From the NCBI RefSeq assembly GCF_943913695.1, contig NZ_CALTZE010000053.1, positions 1 to 24,146 of the forward strand: 24,146 nt of DNA. The letters run 5' to 3'. The translations under genes and the position numbers were made by a program. The notes beneath the pieces are model-generated. The model searched no databases and was not told the DNA's origin. It saw only the letters and a program-made list of their open reading frames with translations. This DNA comes from an uncultured Marmoricola sp. GTDB lineage: Bacteria > Actinomycetota > Actinomycetes > Propionibacteriales > Nocardioidaceae. Shown piece by piece: positions 6,995 to 15,584 of the stretch; position 1 is the stretch's first letter; each line of letters opens with the position of its first letter.

Positions 6995-8155
6995 GTGAGC
7001 CAGGCATCCGACTTCGGCCCCGACCTCGTCGAGGTCTTCGGCCCCCAGCAGCAGCAGGGCGGCCCCGAGCTGGTGCAGCTGCTGACCCCTGAGGGGGAGC
7101 GGCGCCACCACGACGAGTTCGACCTCGACTTCTCCGCCGACCAGCTGCGGGAGTTCTACCGCGACATGGTGCTCGTACGCCGCCTCGACACCGAGGCGAC
7201 CGCGCTGCAGCGCCACGGCGAGCTCGGCATCTGGGCCCAGCTGCTGGGCCAGGAGGCGGCCCAGATCGGCTGCGGCCGGGCGCTGCGCCCGCAGGACTAC
7301 GACTTCCCGACCTACCGCGAGCACGGCGTCGCTTGGTGCCGCGGGGTCGACCCACTCGACCTACTCGGCCTCTTCCGCGGCGTCGACCACGGGGCGTGGG
7401 ACCCGCGCGAGTTCGGCTTCCACCTCTACACGATCGTCATCGGCGCTCAGGCGCTCCACGCCACCGGCTACGCCATGGGGATCCAGCGCGACGGTGCCGT
7501 CGGCACCGGCGACCCCGACCGCGACGCGGCCGTGGTGGCCCACTTCGGCGACGGCGCGAGCAGCCAGGGCGACGTCAACGAGGCCTTCATCTTCGCCGCC
7601 TCCTACAACGCGCCGGTCGTCTTCTTCTGCCAGAACAACCAGTGGGCGATCTCCGAGCCCATCGAGCGCCAGAGCCGGATCCCGCTCTACCAGCGCGCGC
7701 TCGGCTTCGGCTTCCCCGGCGTCCGCGTCGACGGCAACGACGTGCTCGCGACGTACGCCGTCACTCGCGCGGCCCTGCAGCGGGCCCGCGAGGGCAGCGG
7801 CCCCACCCTGGTGGAGGCCTACACCTACCGGATGGGCGCCCACACCACGACCGACGACCCGACCCGCTACCGCGTCTCCGACGACGTGGAGCACTGGAAG
7901 CTCAAGGACCCGATCGCGCGGCTGGAGGTCTACCTGCGCCGCAACGGCCTGGTCGACGACGACTTCATCGGCTCGCTGAGGCTCGAGGCCGACGAGCTCG
8001 GCCACCGGCTGCGCGAGGGGTGCAAGGCGCTGCCCGACCCGCAGGCGCTCGACCTCTTCGCCCACGTCTACGCCGAGGAGACCCCCGAGCTCCGCGAGCA
8101 GCGCGAGGGCTACGCGACCTACCTCGCCGGCTTCGACGCGGAGGTGGCGCGATGA
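6995..8155 (+). CDS. bkdA: 2-oxoacid dehydrogenase E1 alpha subunit (branched-chain / pyruvate type)
   Basis: A 386-residue thiamin-diphosphate enzyme subunit. With E1beta it decarboxylates a 2-oxoacid and passes the acyl group to lipoyl-E2. The ThDP/Mg motif runs from GDG (185-187) to NN (214-215) in GDGASSQGDVNEAF...CQNNQWAIS. The phosphorylation-loop region YRMGAHTTTDDPTRYR is typical of branched-chain oxoacid dehydrogenases and of the actinobacterial BkdA/PdhA group. AGGAG at 6984-6988, 6 nt upstream, supports the GTG start at 6995. The stop overlaps the E1beta ATG (ATGA), indicating translational coupling. Whether the main substrate is branched-chain oxoacids or pyruvate cannot be decided here; I favour branched-chain. 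Confidence 0.88.
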   Translation: MSQASDFGPDLVEVFGPQQQQGGPELVQLLTPEGERRHHDEFDLDFSADQLREFYRDMVLVRRLDTEATALQRHGELGIWAQLLGQEAAQIGCGRALRPQDYDFPTYREHGVAWCRGVDPLDLLGLFRGVDHGAWDPREFGFHLYTIVIGAQALHATGYAMGIQRDGAVGTGDPDRDAAVVAHFGDGASSQGDVNEAFIFAASYNAPVVFFCQNNQWAISEPIERQSRIPLYQRALGFGFPGVRVDGNDVLATYAVTRAALQRAREGSGPTLVEAYTYRMGAHTTTDDPTRYRVSDDVEHWKLKDPIARLEVYLRRNGLVDDDFIGSLRLEADELGHRLREGCKALPDPQALDLFAHVYAEETPELREQREGYATYLAGFDAEVAR

Positions 8156-9129
8156 CCCGCATCACCCTGGCCAAGGGCCTCAACATGGGGCTGCGCAAGG
8201 CCATGGAGGACGACCCCAAGGTCCTCGTGATGGGCGAGGACGTCGGCAAGCTCGGCGGCGTCTTCCGCATCACCGACGGGCTGCAGAAGGACTTCGGCGA
8301 GGACCGCGTCATCGACTCCCCGCTCGCGGAGTCGGGCATCGTCGGCACGGCCGTCGGCATGGCGCTGCGCGGCTACCGGCCGGTGGTGGAGATCCAGTTC
8401 GACGGGTTCGTCTACCCGGCCTACGACCAGATCGTGTGCCAGGTCGCCAAGATGTGCTACCGCTCCAAGGGCCGCGCCCCGATGCCCATGGTGATCAGGA
8501 TCCCCTTCGGCGGCGGCATCGGCGCGGTCGAGCACCACTCCGAGAGCCCCGAGGCGCAGTTCGCCCACACCCCCGGGCTCAAGGTCGTCGCGTGCTCCAA
8601 CCCGGTCGACGGCTACTGGATGATCCAGCAGGCGATCGCCAGCGACGACCCCGTCATCTTCCTGGAGCCCAAGCGGCAGTATCACGCCGACAAGGCCGAC
8701 CTCGACGAGACCGAGACCCCCGAGCCGCTCTTCAGCTCCCGGGTGGTGCGCCGCGGCACCGACGCGACGGTGGTCGCCTACGGGCCGACGGTCAAGACCG
8801 CGATGCGGGCGGCGGAGGCCGCCGCCACCGACGGCCAGAGCCTCGAGGTCATCGACCTGCGCACCCTCAGCCCGCTCGACCTCGCTCCGGTCATGGAGTC
8901 CGTACGCCGCACCGGCCGCCTGGTCGTCTGCCACGAGGCCCACGTCAACCTCGGCATGGGCGCCGAGGTGGCCGCGCGCGTGACCGAGGAGTGCTTCTAC
9001 TCCCTGGAGGCGCCGGTGCTGCGGGTCGGGGGCTTCGACACGCCCTACCCCGCCTCGCGGATCGAGGAGGACTTCCTGCCCGACCTCGACCGGCTGCTCG
9101 ACGCCGTCGACCGCTCGCTCGCCTACTGA
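8152..9129 (+). CDS. bkdB: 2-oxoacid dehydrogenase E1 beta subunit
   Basis: A 325-residue transketolase-like pyrimidine-binding subunit. The N-domain contains VLVMGEDVGKLGGVF and SPLAESGIVGTAVGMA, where Glu60 is expected to activate the ThDP aminopyrimidine. EIQFDGFVYPAYDQIV, GAVEHHSESPEA and the C-terminal domain DLRTLSPLD...HEAHVNLGMGAEVA are all canonical. The length is standard. It overlaps E1alpha by 4 nt and is followed 18 nt later by E2, so the three form one operon. There are no missing key residues. Confidence 0.9.
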   Translation: MTRITLAKGLNMGLRKAMEDDPKVLVMGEDVGKLGGVFRITDGLQKDFGEDRVIDSPLAESGIVGTAVGMALRGYRPVVEIQFDGFVYPAYDQIVCQVAKMCYRSKGRAPMPMVIRIPFGGGIGAVEHHSESPEAQFAHTPGLKVVACSNPVDGYWMIQQAIASDDPVIFLEPKRQYHADKADLDETETPEPLFSSRVVRRGTDATVVAYGPTVKTAMRAAEAAATDGQSLEVIDLRTLSPLDLAPVMESVRRTGRLVVCHEAHVNLGMGAEVAARVTEECFYSLEAPVLRVGGFDTPYPASRIEEDFLPDLDRLLDAVDRSLAY

Positions 9130-9147
9130 CCCCGCCGAGGAGATCCC

Positions 9148-10629
9148 GTGGCTGACTACCTGCTGCCCGACGTCGGAGAGGGCCTGACCGAGGCCGAGAT
9201 CGTGGCCTGGCGGGTCAAGGAGGGCGACACCGTCGAGATCAACGACGTCGTGGTCGACATCGAGACCGCCAAGTCGATCGTCGAGCTGCCCTCGCCCTAC
9301 GCCGGCACCGTCACCGCCCTGCTCGTGTCCGAGGGGGAGACCGTCGCCGTCGGCACCCCGATCATCTCGATCGGCGCCTCCGACGAGGCGCCGGCGCCCG
9401 CGCCCGTCCCCGACGAGCCGCCTGCGGCCGACATGGTCATCGACCTGTCCAACCCCGCCGCCTCGGGCGGCGGCGAGGGCGAGAGCCTGGTCGGGCGCAA
9501 CAAGGCCGACCGCGGCCCGCAGCGCCGCCCGCGCAAGGGCTCGGCCTCGCCGAGCAGCGACGCCGCGGCCGCCACGCAGATGCAGGTGCAGGGCGCCTTC
9601 GCCCCCGGCGGGGCGCAGAGCCAGCCCGTGGTCGAGGCCGACGAGCCCGCCGTCCCCGCTCACTCGGTCGTCCCCGAGGAGCGCCCCGCCGCCTTCGTGC
9701 CTGAGCGCGCCCAGAGCGGTGAGACCCGCGCGCTGGCCAAGCCGCCCGTGCGCAAGCTGGCCAAGGACCTCGGCGTCGACCTCGCCTCCCTGACCCCCAC
9801 CGGCCCCGGCGGCACGGTGACCCGGGCCGACGTCGAGGGCGCCGCGGGTGGGCTTTTCGAACGAAAAGCCCACGACACGCCGGCCCCGGAGGAGCCATTC
9901 GGTCGAAAAGCGCACTCCGAGCGCGAGTGGCGCGAGCCGGTCAAGGGCGTGCGCAAGATGATGGCGCAGGCCATGGTGGGCTCGGCGTTCTCCGCGCCCC
10001 ACGTCACCGAGTGGGTCACCGTCGACGTCACCCGCACCACCGAGCTCCTCGAGCGGCTGCGCGGCCACCGCGACTTCCGCGACACCCGTCTCAGCCCGCT
10101 GCTCGTGCTGGCCAAGGCGGCGCTGCTCGCGATCCGGCGTACGCCGGTCGTCAACTCCACGTGGGACGAGCAGGCCCAGGAGGTCGTCTTCAAGAGCTAC
10201 GTCAACCTCGGCATCGCCGCGGCGACGCCGCGCGGGCTCGTCGTACCCAACATCAAGGACGCACACGACCTCACCCTGCGCGAGCTCGCCGACGCGCTCG
10301 GCGAGCTGACGACGACCGCCCGTGAGGGACGCACCCAGCCCGCCGACATGGCCGGGGGGAGCTTCACGATCACCAACGTCGGCGTCTTCGGCGTCGACGC
10401 CGGTACGCCGATCATCAACCCCGGCGAGTCGGCGATCCTGTGCTTCGGTGCCACCCGCCGGCAGCCGTGGGTCGTCGGGACCGGTGCCGACGAGCGCCTG
10501 GAGATCCGCGACGTGTGCACCCTGGCGCTCTCCTTCGACCACCGCCACGTCGACGGCGAGGCCGGCTCGCGCTTCCTGGCCGACGTCGCCGCCGTGATGG
10601 AGGACCCCGCCACCGCGCTGCTCTACTGA
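9148..10629 (+). CDS. bkdC: Dihydrolipoyl acyltransferase E2 of the 2-oxoacid dehydrogenase complex
   Basis: A 493-residue core enzyme. Domain order: one lipoyl domain (about 1-76, lipoyl Lys42 in DIETAKSIVELPS), a long Pro/Ala-rich linker (about 78-190), a peripheral subunit-binding domain (about 194-231, KPPVRKLAKDLGVDL...GPGGTVTRADVE), a second linker, and the catalytic domain (about 260-493) ending with the His465-x3-Asp469-Gly motif in SFDHRHVDGEAG. It transfers the acyl group from lipoate to CoA. GAGGAG 5 nt upstream supports the GTG start. No E3 (lipoamide dehydrogenase) gene follows, so E3 must be encoded elsewhere. The second linker carries a duplicated F-x-RKAH peptide made by an unusual palindrome (see 9848-9915). 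Confidence 0.9.
   Translation: MADYLLPDVGEGLTEAEIVAWRVKEGDTVEINDVVVDIETAKSIVELPSPYAGTVTALLVSEGETVAVGTPIISIGASDEAPAPAPVPDEPPAADMVIDLSNPAASGGGEGESLVGRNKADRGPQRRPRKGSASPSSDAAAATQMQVQGAFAPGGAQSQPVVEADEPAVPAHSVVPEERPAAFVPERAQSGETRALAKPPVRKLAKDLGVDLASLTPTGPGGTVTRADVEGAAGGLFERKAHDTPAPEEPFGRKAHSEREWREPVKGVRKMMAQAMVGSAFSAPHVTEWVTVDVTRTTELLERLRGHRDFRDTRLSPLLVLAKAALLAIRRTPVVNSTWDEQAQEVVFKSYVNLGIAAATPRGLVVPNIKDAHDLTLRELADALGELTTTAREGRTQPADMAGGSFTITNVGVFGVDAGTPIINPGESAILCFGATRRQPWVVGTGADERLEIRDVCTLALSFDHRHVDGEAGSRFLADVAAVMEDPATALLY
9848..9915. repeat. In-frame palindromic element inside the E2 gene, plus a partial second copy
   Basis: A perfect inverted repeat spans 9848-9873: 12-bp arms GTGGGCTTTTCG and CGAAAAGCCCAC around AA. 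A partial copy, CGAAAAGCGCAC at 9904-9915, follows. In frame they encode FERKAH (residues 237-242) and FGRKAH (251-256). Both copies use the codons CGA and AAA, which are rare in this GC-rich gene, and the T4/A4 runs stand out against the background. They sit in the linker between the subunit-binding and catalytic domains, where insertions are tolerated. Confidence 0.7.
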
Positions 10630-10641
10630 CACCTGTCACAC

Positions 10642-10665
10642 CCAGTCGGTGACGAAACCGACTGG
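10642..10665 (+). terminator. Hairpin after the dehydrogenase operon
   Basis: CCAGTCGGT (10642-10650) and ACCGACTGG (10657-10665) form a perfect 9-bp stem with a GACGAA loop, starting 13 nt after the E2 stop. No T-tract follows, as is common in GC-rich actinobacteria. It lies only 22 bp before the next -10 box, so an operator role for the exporter operon is an alternative. Confidence 0.55.
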
Positions 10666-10687
10666 CGGCGGCCCCCCTCCCCGCACG

Positions 10688-10693
10688 TAGCGT
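10688..10693 (+). promoter_or_regulatory. -10 element of a leaderless promoter (ABC exporter)
   Basis: TAGCGT is followed by exactly 7 nt and the ATG at 10701, the same geometry as at 1047 and 14948. No ribosome-binding site is visible. Confidence 0.5.
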
Positions 10694-10700
10694 GCTCCGC

Positions 10701-11641
<941 letters not shown>

Positions 11642-11642
<1 letters not shown>

Positions 11643-12439
11643 TGGGACGACTGATCCGTGCCGAGCTCGTGAAGTTCCTGACCACCCGGTTGTGGTGGGG
11701 GATGGCGATCGGCGTCTTCCTGGCCGGCGCGGCCTTCGCGCTGCTCTTCGGCCTGCTCTTCACCGGCGCGTTCGGCGAGGACTCCCTGCAGGGCATGCCG
11801 ACCGGCGACGCGACGCAGATCGCCAATAGCGTCTACACCGGTGGCATCGGCGTGGGCTACCTGCTGATGCTGACGATCGGCGTGATCCAGATCGGTGCGG
11901 AGTACCGCCACCACACGATCACCTCGACCTTCCTCGCCGAGCCGCACCGGGTGCGGGTGATGCTGGCCAAGGTCGTGGCGCTGCTCGTGATCGGCGCCGG
12001 CTACGGCCTGGTCAGCCTGGCGGGTTCGGTGCTGGTGGGCGCCAGCGTGCTGGTCGCCCGCGGGGAGGAGGCCTTCCCCTCCGGCGACGTCGCCCGCACC
12101 CTGGCGCTGAGCCTGCTCGTGCTCGGGCTCTGGGCGCTGATCGGGCTCGGCATCGGGATCCTGATCCCCAACCAGGTCGCCGCCCTGCTCATCGGCGTCG
12201 GCGTCGCCTGGATCGTCGAGCCGCTCCTGGGGCTTGCCCTGCGGGCCTTCGAGTTCGGACGCGACCACATCGCTCCCTTCATGCCCTCGGAGGCGACGAA
12301 CGCCGTCATCGACGCCGTCACCCAGACGCCCGGCCAAGAGCGCCTCGAGTGGTGGGCCGGCGCCCTCACCCTCACCGCCTGGGCCGCTGTGCTCGCGGGC
12401 GTCGGCACCCTGCTCACCACCCGCCGCGACGTGAGCTGA
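11642..12439 (+). CDS. ABC-2 type permease subunit
   Basis: A 265-residue membrane protein with about six hydrophobic segments, starting with the typical ABC-2 N-terminus LIRAELVKFLTTRLWW, an extracytoplasmic loop after TM1, EYRHHTITSTFLAEPHRVRV between TM2 and TM3 (a conserved ABC-2 coupling-helix region), and a large loop before the last helix. It forms the channel for the preceding ATPase. The ATG at 11642 overlaps the ATPase stop; a GTG at 11639 would add one residue. The stop codon lies inside the first copy of the long inverted-repeat element. Confidence 0.83.
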
Positions 12440-12506
12440 CGCGCCGAGGTCCACGCCACGCAGGTCCTCGGCCCGTGAGACCTGCGTGGCGTGGACCTGC
12501 GTCGTC
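12431..12506. repeat. Long inverted-repeat element, copy 1 (left flank of nuclease-like gene)
   Basis: AGGTCCACGCCACGCAGGTC (12447-12466) is perfectly complementary to 12479-12498 across a 12-nt loop containing GGCCC. The same ~76-bp unit, with both arms identical, recurs in direct orientation at 13772-13848. It includes the stop codon of the upstream permease. The hairpin could terminate transcription in both directions, but its exact duplication around one gene suggests a mobile or recombining unit. Confidence 0.85.
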
Positions 12507-13235
12507 CACAGGTCGCCGTACGCCGCCCTACGGCGCGCTCGCAGCGGCGAGGCTGCGTGGGTGGACGAGCACTTCCGCCCTCGGCGCGCTTGGCCGACCG
12601 ACGTGGTCCGGCCGGTGCCGATCGACCCGGAGGGCCGCGTCGGTCCGACGCGAGGTCAGGCGGCGGGGCCGCGGTGGCGCGCCACCTCACGGGGTCTCTT
12701 CGTGCCCGCCGACGTGGCTGACTCCCCGCACCAGCGCATCGTGGAGGCGGCGTCGAGGCTGCCCGAGGGTGGCGCGGTCGGCGGGTGGGCCTCGCTGCTG
12801 GTGCGCGGCGCAACCTACTTCGGCGGCGGTGGCGCCCGCGCCGTCCCCCTCGTCGTACGCCGTCCAGCCAACGTGCGTCCCGCCCCCGGCATCCGGGTGG
12901 TGAGTCGCCGCGACCCGGTGGATCTCGACGAGGTGCACGGCATCCCCTGCGACGACGTCGTCAGTGCCGTGCTCGACGTCGTCGCTCGCGCGGCCGACCA
13001 CCGTGCCGCCGTGGTCGCCGTCGACATGGCACTGGCGGCCGAGGTCGTCACGCTGGAGCGGCTGAGAGCCGTCTGCGAGCGACCCGTGCCCGGCGTACGC
13101 CGACTGCGCGAGGTGCTCCCGCTGGTCGACGGCCGCAGCCTCTCACCGCCCGAGTCGTGGCTGCGACTGGTCTGGATGCTCGACGCCCGGCTGCCCCGTC
13201 CCCGCTGCAACTGGCCGCTCTTCGACCTCGACGGC

Positions 13236-13510
13236 TAGACAGGCGCTGCGCGCCTTCCTCGACCAACAACCCGACCATGCGCCACCCCCGCTGGTCGAGG
13301 AGGTTGCGCAGCAACCGTCTCGAGACCCGGCGACCCGGGAGCGGCCTTTCGTTTCAGCAGGTCTCGAGACAGGCGCTGCGCGCCTTCCTCGACCAACGAC
13401 CCGACCATGCGCCACCACCGCCGACGTACACAAGCGCCGGGTCGACGTACACAAGCGCCGGGTCGACGTCTCCTCAGGGAGCGGCTGGACAGGTGTCACT
13501 CGCCCTGGGC
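13236..13510. repeat. Palindromic repeat insertion inside the nuclease-like gene
   Basis: It contains three copies of the palindromic family also seen at 23417-24146: two in minus orientation (about 13237-13265 and 13361-13395) around one in plus orientation (about 13291-13329). The minus copies lie in a 54-bp direct repeat (13237-13290 and 13367-13420, 2 mismatches). The inner stem of the plus copy is GGTTGC/GCAACC, of the minus copies AGGCGC/GCGCCT, and of the terminal array GGTCGC/GCGACC, so changes are compensated. CTCCTCAGGGAGCGG at 13471-13485 is shared with the array. Exact borders are uncertain; CGGCTaGACAGG and CGGCTgGACAGG near the two ends may mark them (a 250-bp insert). Confidence 0.72.
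13422..13470. repeat. 21-bp tandem repeat within the insertion
   Basis: Two identical 21-bp units (13422-13442, 13443-13463), each containing CGACGTACACAAGCG, are followed by a partial third (CGACGTC). Confidence 0.8.
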
Positions 13511-13771
13511 TGCCCGCTCGGGCGCCCCGACCTGGTGTGCGAGGAGCTCGGCGTCGCGGTGGAGTACAACGGCGGCGCCCACGCCTCGCCGGCCCGGCGC
13601 CGGGTGGACGCGGAGCGCGCCGACGACTTCCGGCGGGTCGGGCTCGAGCTCGTGACCGTGGTCGGCTGCGCACCCGGGTCGGAGTGGTCCGTCGCCCGGC
13701 GGCTGCTCGACGCGGCGGAGCGCTCACGCGCCTGGCAGCGCCCACAGCTGTGGCGGCTGGGGGTGCTCGAC

Positions 13772-13848
13772 GTGGGCTGACGCCGCCGAGGTCCACGCCA
13801 CGCAGGTCCTGGGCCCGTGAGACCTGCGTGGCGTGGACCTCGGTCGTC
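13772..13848. repeat. Long inverted-repeat element, copy 2 (right flank of nuclease-like gene)
   Basis: The arms at 13787-13808 and 13821-13842 form a perfect 22-bp stem with a 12-nt loop (CTGGGCCCGTGA). It is the same unit as 12431-12506, differing by one indel near the left end, one loop base and the arm tips. The stop codon of the 3' gene fragment lies inside its left end, mirroring copy 1, where the permease stop occupies the same place. It also separates convergent genes and could act as a bidirectional terminator. Confidence 0.85.
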
Positions 13849-13867
13849 GACCCGCTGCGGGAGCGCG

Positions 13868-14848
13868 TCAGATGGTGTGCCAGTCGTCGAGGATCTCCTG
13901 CTCCTCGGGGCGGGTCAGGCCGGTGACGCGGCCGCGGCCCTCAGGCGTGCGGAGCCAGGCCAGGGTGTCGGCGGCGGTCTCGGCGAGGGGGCGGGTGCGC
14001 AGGCCCGCGTCGTACGCCGCGGACACGTCATGGCGCAGCATCCCGCTGATCTCCTCGGGCACCCAGAGCGGGAGCGAGCGCGGGCCTGCCCACGGCTCGA
14101 CGTGGTGGCGCCGCAGGAAGGCGGCGTGGGCCCAGAAGAGCCGGGCGTCGCTGCCGACGCCGCGGCGTACCTCCTCCAGCACCTCGCCCATCGAGGTGAT
14201 CCACCCGGTGGCGTCGTAGGTGCCGGTGAGCCCCTGCTCTGCGGCGTCGACGAGCCACGACGCCAGGTCGCGTACGTCGATGAGCTGCACGTCGCGCTCC
14301 GGCGACTCCGGTGCGAGTACGTCGCCTCCCTCGGCGAGGCGGTCGGGCCAGTAGGCGAAGCGGCCGCTGGGGTCGCCGGGTCCCACGATCAGCCCGGGGC
14401 GCACCACCAGCGCCGACGAGGCGCGCTGCTGCACCAGCTGCTCGCAGGCGACCTTGTGGCCGCCGTAGGACTCGGGGGACTCGCCGGCGGACTCCTCCCA
14501 GACCGCGTCGAGGAGGGGCAGCGTGGCGGGGGTGCCGTGGGGGGTGGCGTGGTCGGAGTAGACGCTGATGGTGGAGACCATCACCCAGTGCGGCACCCGC
14601 TCGGCCAGGGCGTCGAGCGCGGAGCCGACCCACGACGGCAGCCCAGCGGTCTCGACCACCGCGTCGAAGGAGCCGTCCAGCTGCGACCAGTCGGGGTCGC
14701 GCCGGTCGAGCGCGACCAGGGTGGCGCCGTCGGGCACCGCGCCCGATTCGCCGCGGGCCACACAGGTCACCTCGTGGCCGCGGCGTACCGCCTCCGCGGC
14801 CACCTCGTGGGAGAGGAAGACGGTCCCGCCCAGCACCAGGAGTCTCAT
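13868..14848 (-). CDS. NAD-dependent epimerase/dehydratase family protein (extended SDR)
   Basis: A 326-residue extended short-chain dehydrogenase/reductase-like protein. The dinucleotide-binding turn LLVLGGTVFLSHEVA is the GGTxFLG-type variant, with the last glycine replaced by serine. The active-site Tyr/Lys pair appears in SYGGHKVACEQL, and VVRPGLIVGPGDPSGRFAYW and DVRDLASWLVDAAEQG are typical of the substrate side. The ATG at 14848 has a GGAGGG-like site about 8 nt upstream; longer frames upstream overlap the divergent secreted-protein gene. It probably acts on a nucleotide sugar or related alcohol/ketone, but the substrate is not inferable. It ends 20 bp from inverted-repeat copy 2. Confidence 0.78.
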   Translation of the reverse strand: MRLLVLGGTVFLSHEVAAEAVRRGHEVTCVARGESGAVPDGATLVALDRRDPDWSQLDGSFDAVVETAGLPSWVGSALDALAERVPHWVMVSTISVYSDHATPHGTPATLPLLDAVWEESAGESPESYGGHKVACEQLVQQRASSALVVRPGLIVGPGDPSGRFAYWPDRLAEGGDVLAPESPERDVQLIDVRDLASWLVDAAEQGLTGTYDATGWITSMGEVLEEVRRGVGSDARLFWAHAAFLRRHHVEPWAGPRSLPLWVPEEISGMLRHDVSAAYDAGLRTRPLAETAADTLAWLRTPEGRGRVTGLTRPEEQEILDDWHTI

Positions 14849-14947
14849 GCGCTCACCCTCCCGTCTCGGCCCCTCGCGGACAAGCACGGGCCCGCGGCTG
14901 CGACCGGCGACTCCTGCAGACCCCTCCCGCAAACCGGCGGTGCGTCG

Positions 14948-14953
14948 TAGGGT
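14948..14953 (+). promoter_or_regulatory. -10 element of a leaderless promoter (secreted protein)
   Basis: TAGGGT is followed by exactly 7 nt and the GTG at 14961. This geometry selects that GTG among several in-frame GTG codons. Confidence 0.5.
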
Positions 14954-14960
14954 CACGCGA

Positions 14961-15584
14961 GTGACCAGAGTGACAGGTGTGGTGATCGGGCTGCTCGCGC
15001 TGCTGCTGGCCCCCGTCGTGAGCGTGCCGGTGGCCGAGCGCGCCGACGCCGCGCCCCGGGCGTCGTACCGGGCGATCATCGTCTTCGAGAAGAGCTATCA
15101 GCGGCAGTTCGACTCCCGCGTGACCTGGCGGCTCTTCGAGCAGCGCGGCAAGAAGCGCACCTTGGTCGAGGAGCGCTCCTGGCGGGCGGGGGGCGGCCTG
15201 CCCCGCAAGGGCGGCACGGACGCCTGCGCCCGCTCGGTGGGCTGGGCGCCCGACGGCAGCTACCGCATCACCCTGCACCGCGACTACGGCGGCAACGTCA
15301 TCAAGGGCGGCGTCTTCCGGATGGAGGACAAGGCCTGCCGCAACGGCACCGTGCGGCAGAACCTCTTCCTGCACACCGAGCAGGGTCCCGGCAGCCGCCA
15401 GTGCGCCGACGGCAAGGGCGACCAGTCGTGCCGGTGGGAGTGGCCGCGCATCAACGACTACAAGTCCAACGGGTGCCTGAAGATGGCGCCGCGGCACCTG
15501 CACGAGCTGGTGCGGCTCTACGAGCGCCGGTTTGCCGCCGGTGTGCAGCACCCCGCCGACCGGGTGGTCCTGCGCGTCAGGTGA
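14961..15584 (+). CDS. Secreted L,D-transpeptidase-like protein (YkuD-like His/Cys motif)
   Basis: A 207-residue protein. Residues 1-30 form a signal peptide (hydrophobic run GVVIGLLALLLAPVVSVPVA, then ADA before AP). The mature region ends in LFLHTEQG (His138) and YKSNGCLKMAPRHLHELVRL (Cys172), resembling the H...S-x-G-C-(I/V)-(R/K)-(L/M) core of YkuD L,D-transpeptidases that cross-link peptidoglycan. A cysteine-bearing insert (RQCADGKGDQSCRW) lies between His and Cys, and further cysteines occur earlier, so disulfides outside the cell are likely. The overall similarity is limited, so the enzymatic role is an inference. It overlaps the convergent GNAT gene by 8 bp at the 3' end. Confidence 0.62.
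   Translation: MTRVTGVVIGLLALLLAPVVSVPVAERADAAPRASYRAIIVFEKSYQRQFDSRVTWRLFEQRGKKRTLVEERSWRAGGGLPRKGGTDACARSVGWAPDGSYRITLHRDYGGNVIKGGVFRMEDKACRNGTVRQNLFLHTEQGPGSRQCADGKGDQSCRWEWPRINDYKSNGCLKMAPRHLHELVRLYERRFAAGVQHPADRVVLRVR

Larger units (their letters stand above)
12561..13780 (+). pseudogene. Disrupted gene: AbiEi-like N-terminal region plus DUF559/Vsr-like nuclease C-terminal region
   Basis: The 5' part reads to a TAG at 13236-13238 and has the style of a large actinobacterial family of AbiEi-like/DUF559 proteins: GPRWRATSRGLFVPADVAD, QRIVEAASRLPEGGAVGGWA, and a late SPPESWLRLVWMLDARLPRP...CNWPLFDLDG. The 3' part, in another frame, resumes at about 13511 with CPLGRPDLVCEELGVAVEYNGGAHA and ends at 13780; its E-E-L and EYNG elements match the nuclease-like core where intact members read continuously. 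About 275 bp of palindromic repeat DNA lies between (275 mod 3 = 2, agreeing with the frame change). The start is uncertain: GTG 12561 has GAGG 8 nt upstream; GTG 12486 lies inside the inverted repeat. Homology and domain names are from recall, not search. Confidence 0.68.

Noticed and set aside
8119..10632. An 837-residue minus-strand open frame opposite the dehydrogenase operon
   Set aside because: Antisense shadow typical of high-GC DNA; its translation is low-complexity Arg/Gly/Val/Asp-rich, while the plus strand encodes three clear enzymes.
12431..13848. A conventional insertion sequence with terminal inverted repeats
   Set aside because: The flanking elements are in direct orientation, each a self-contained hairpin, and the gene between them has no transposase motif.
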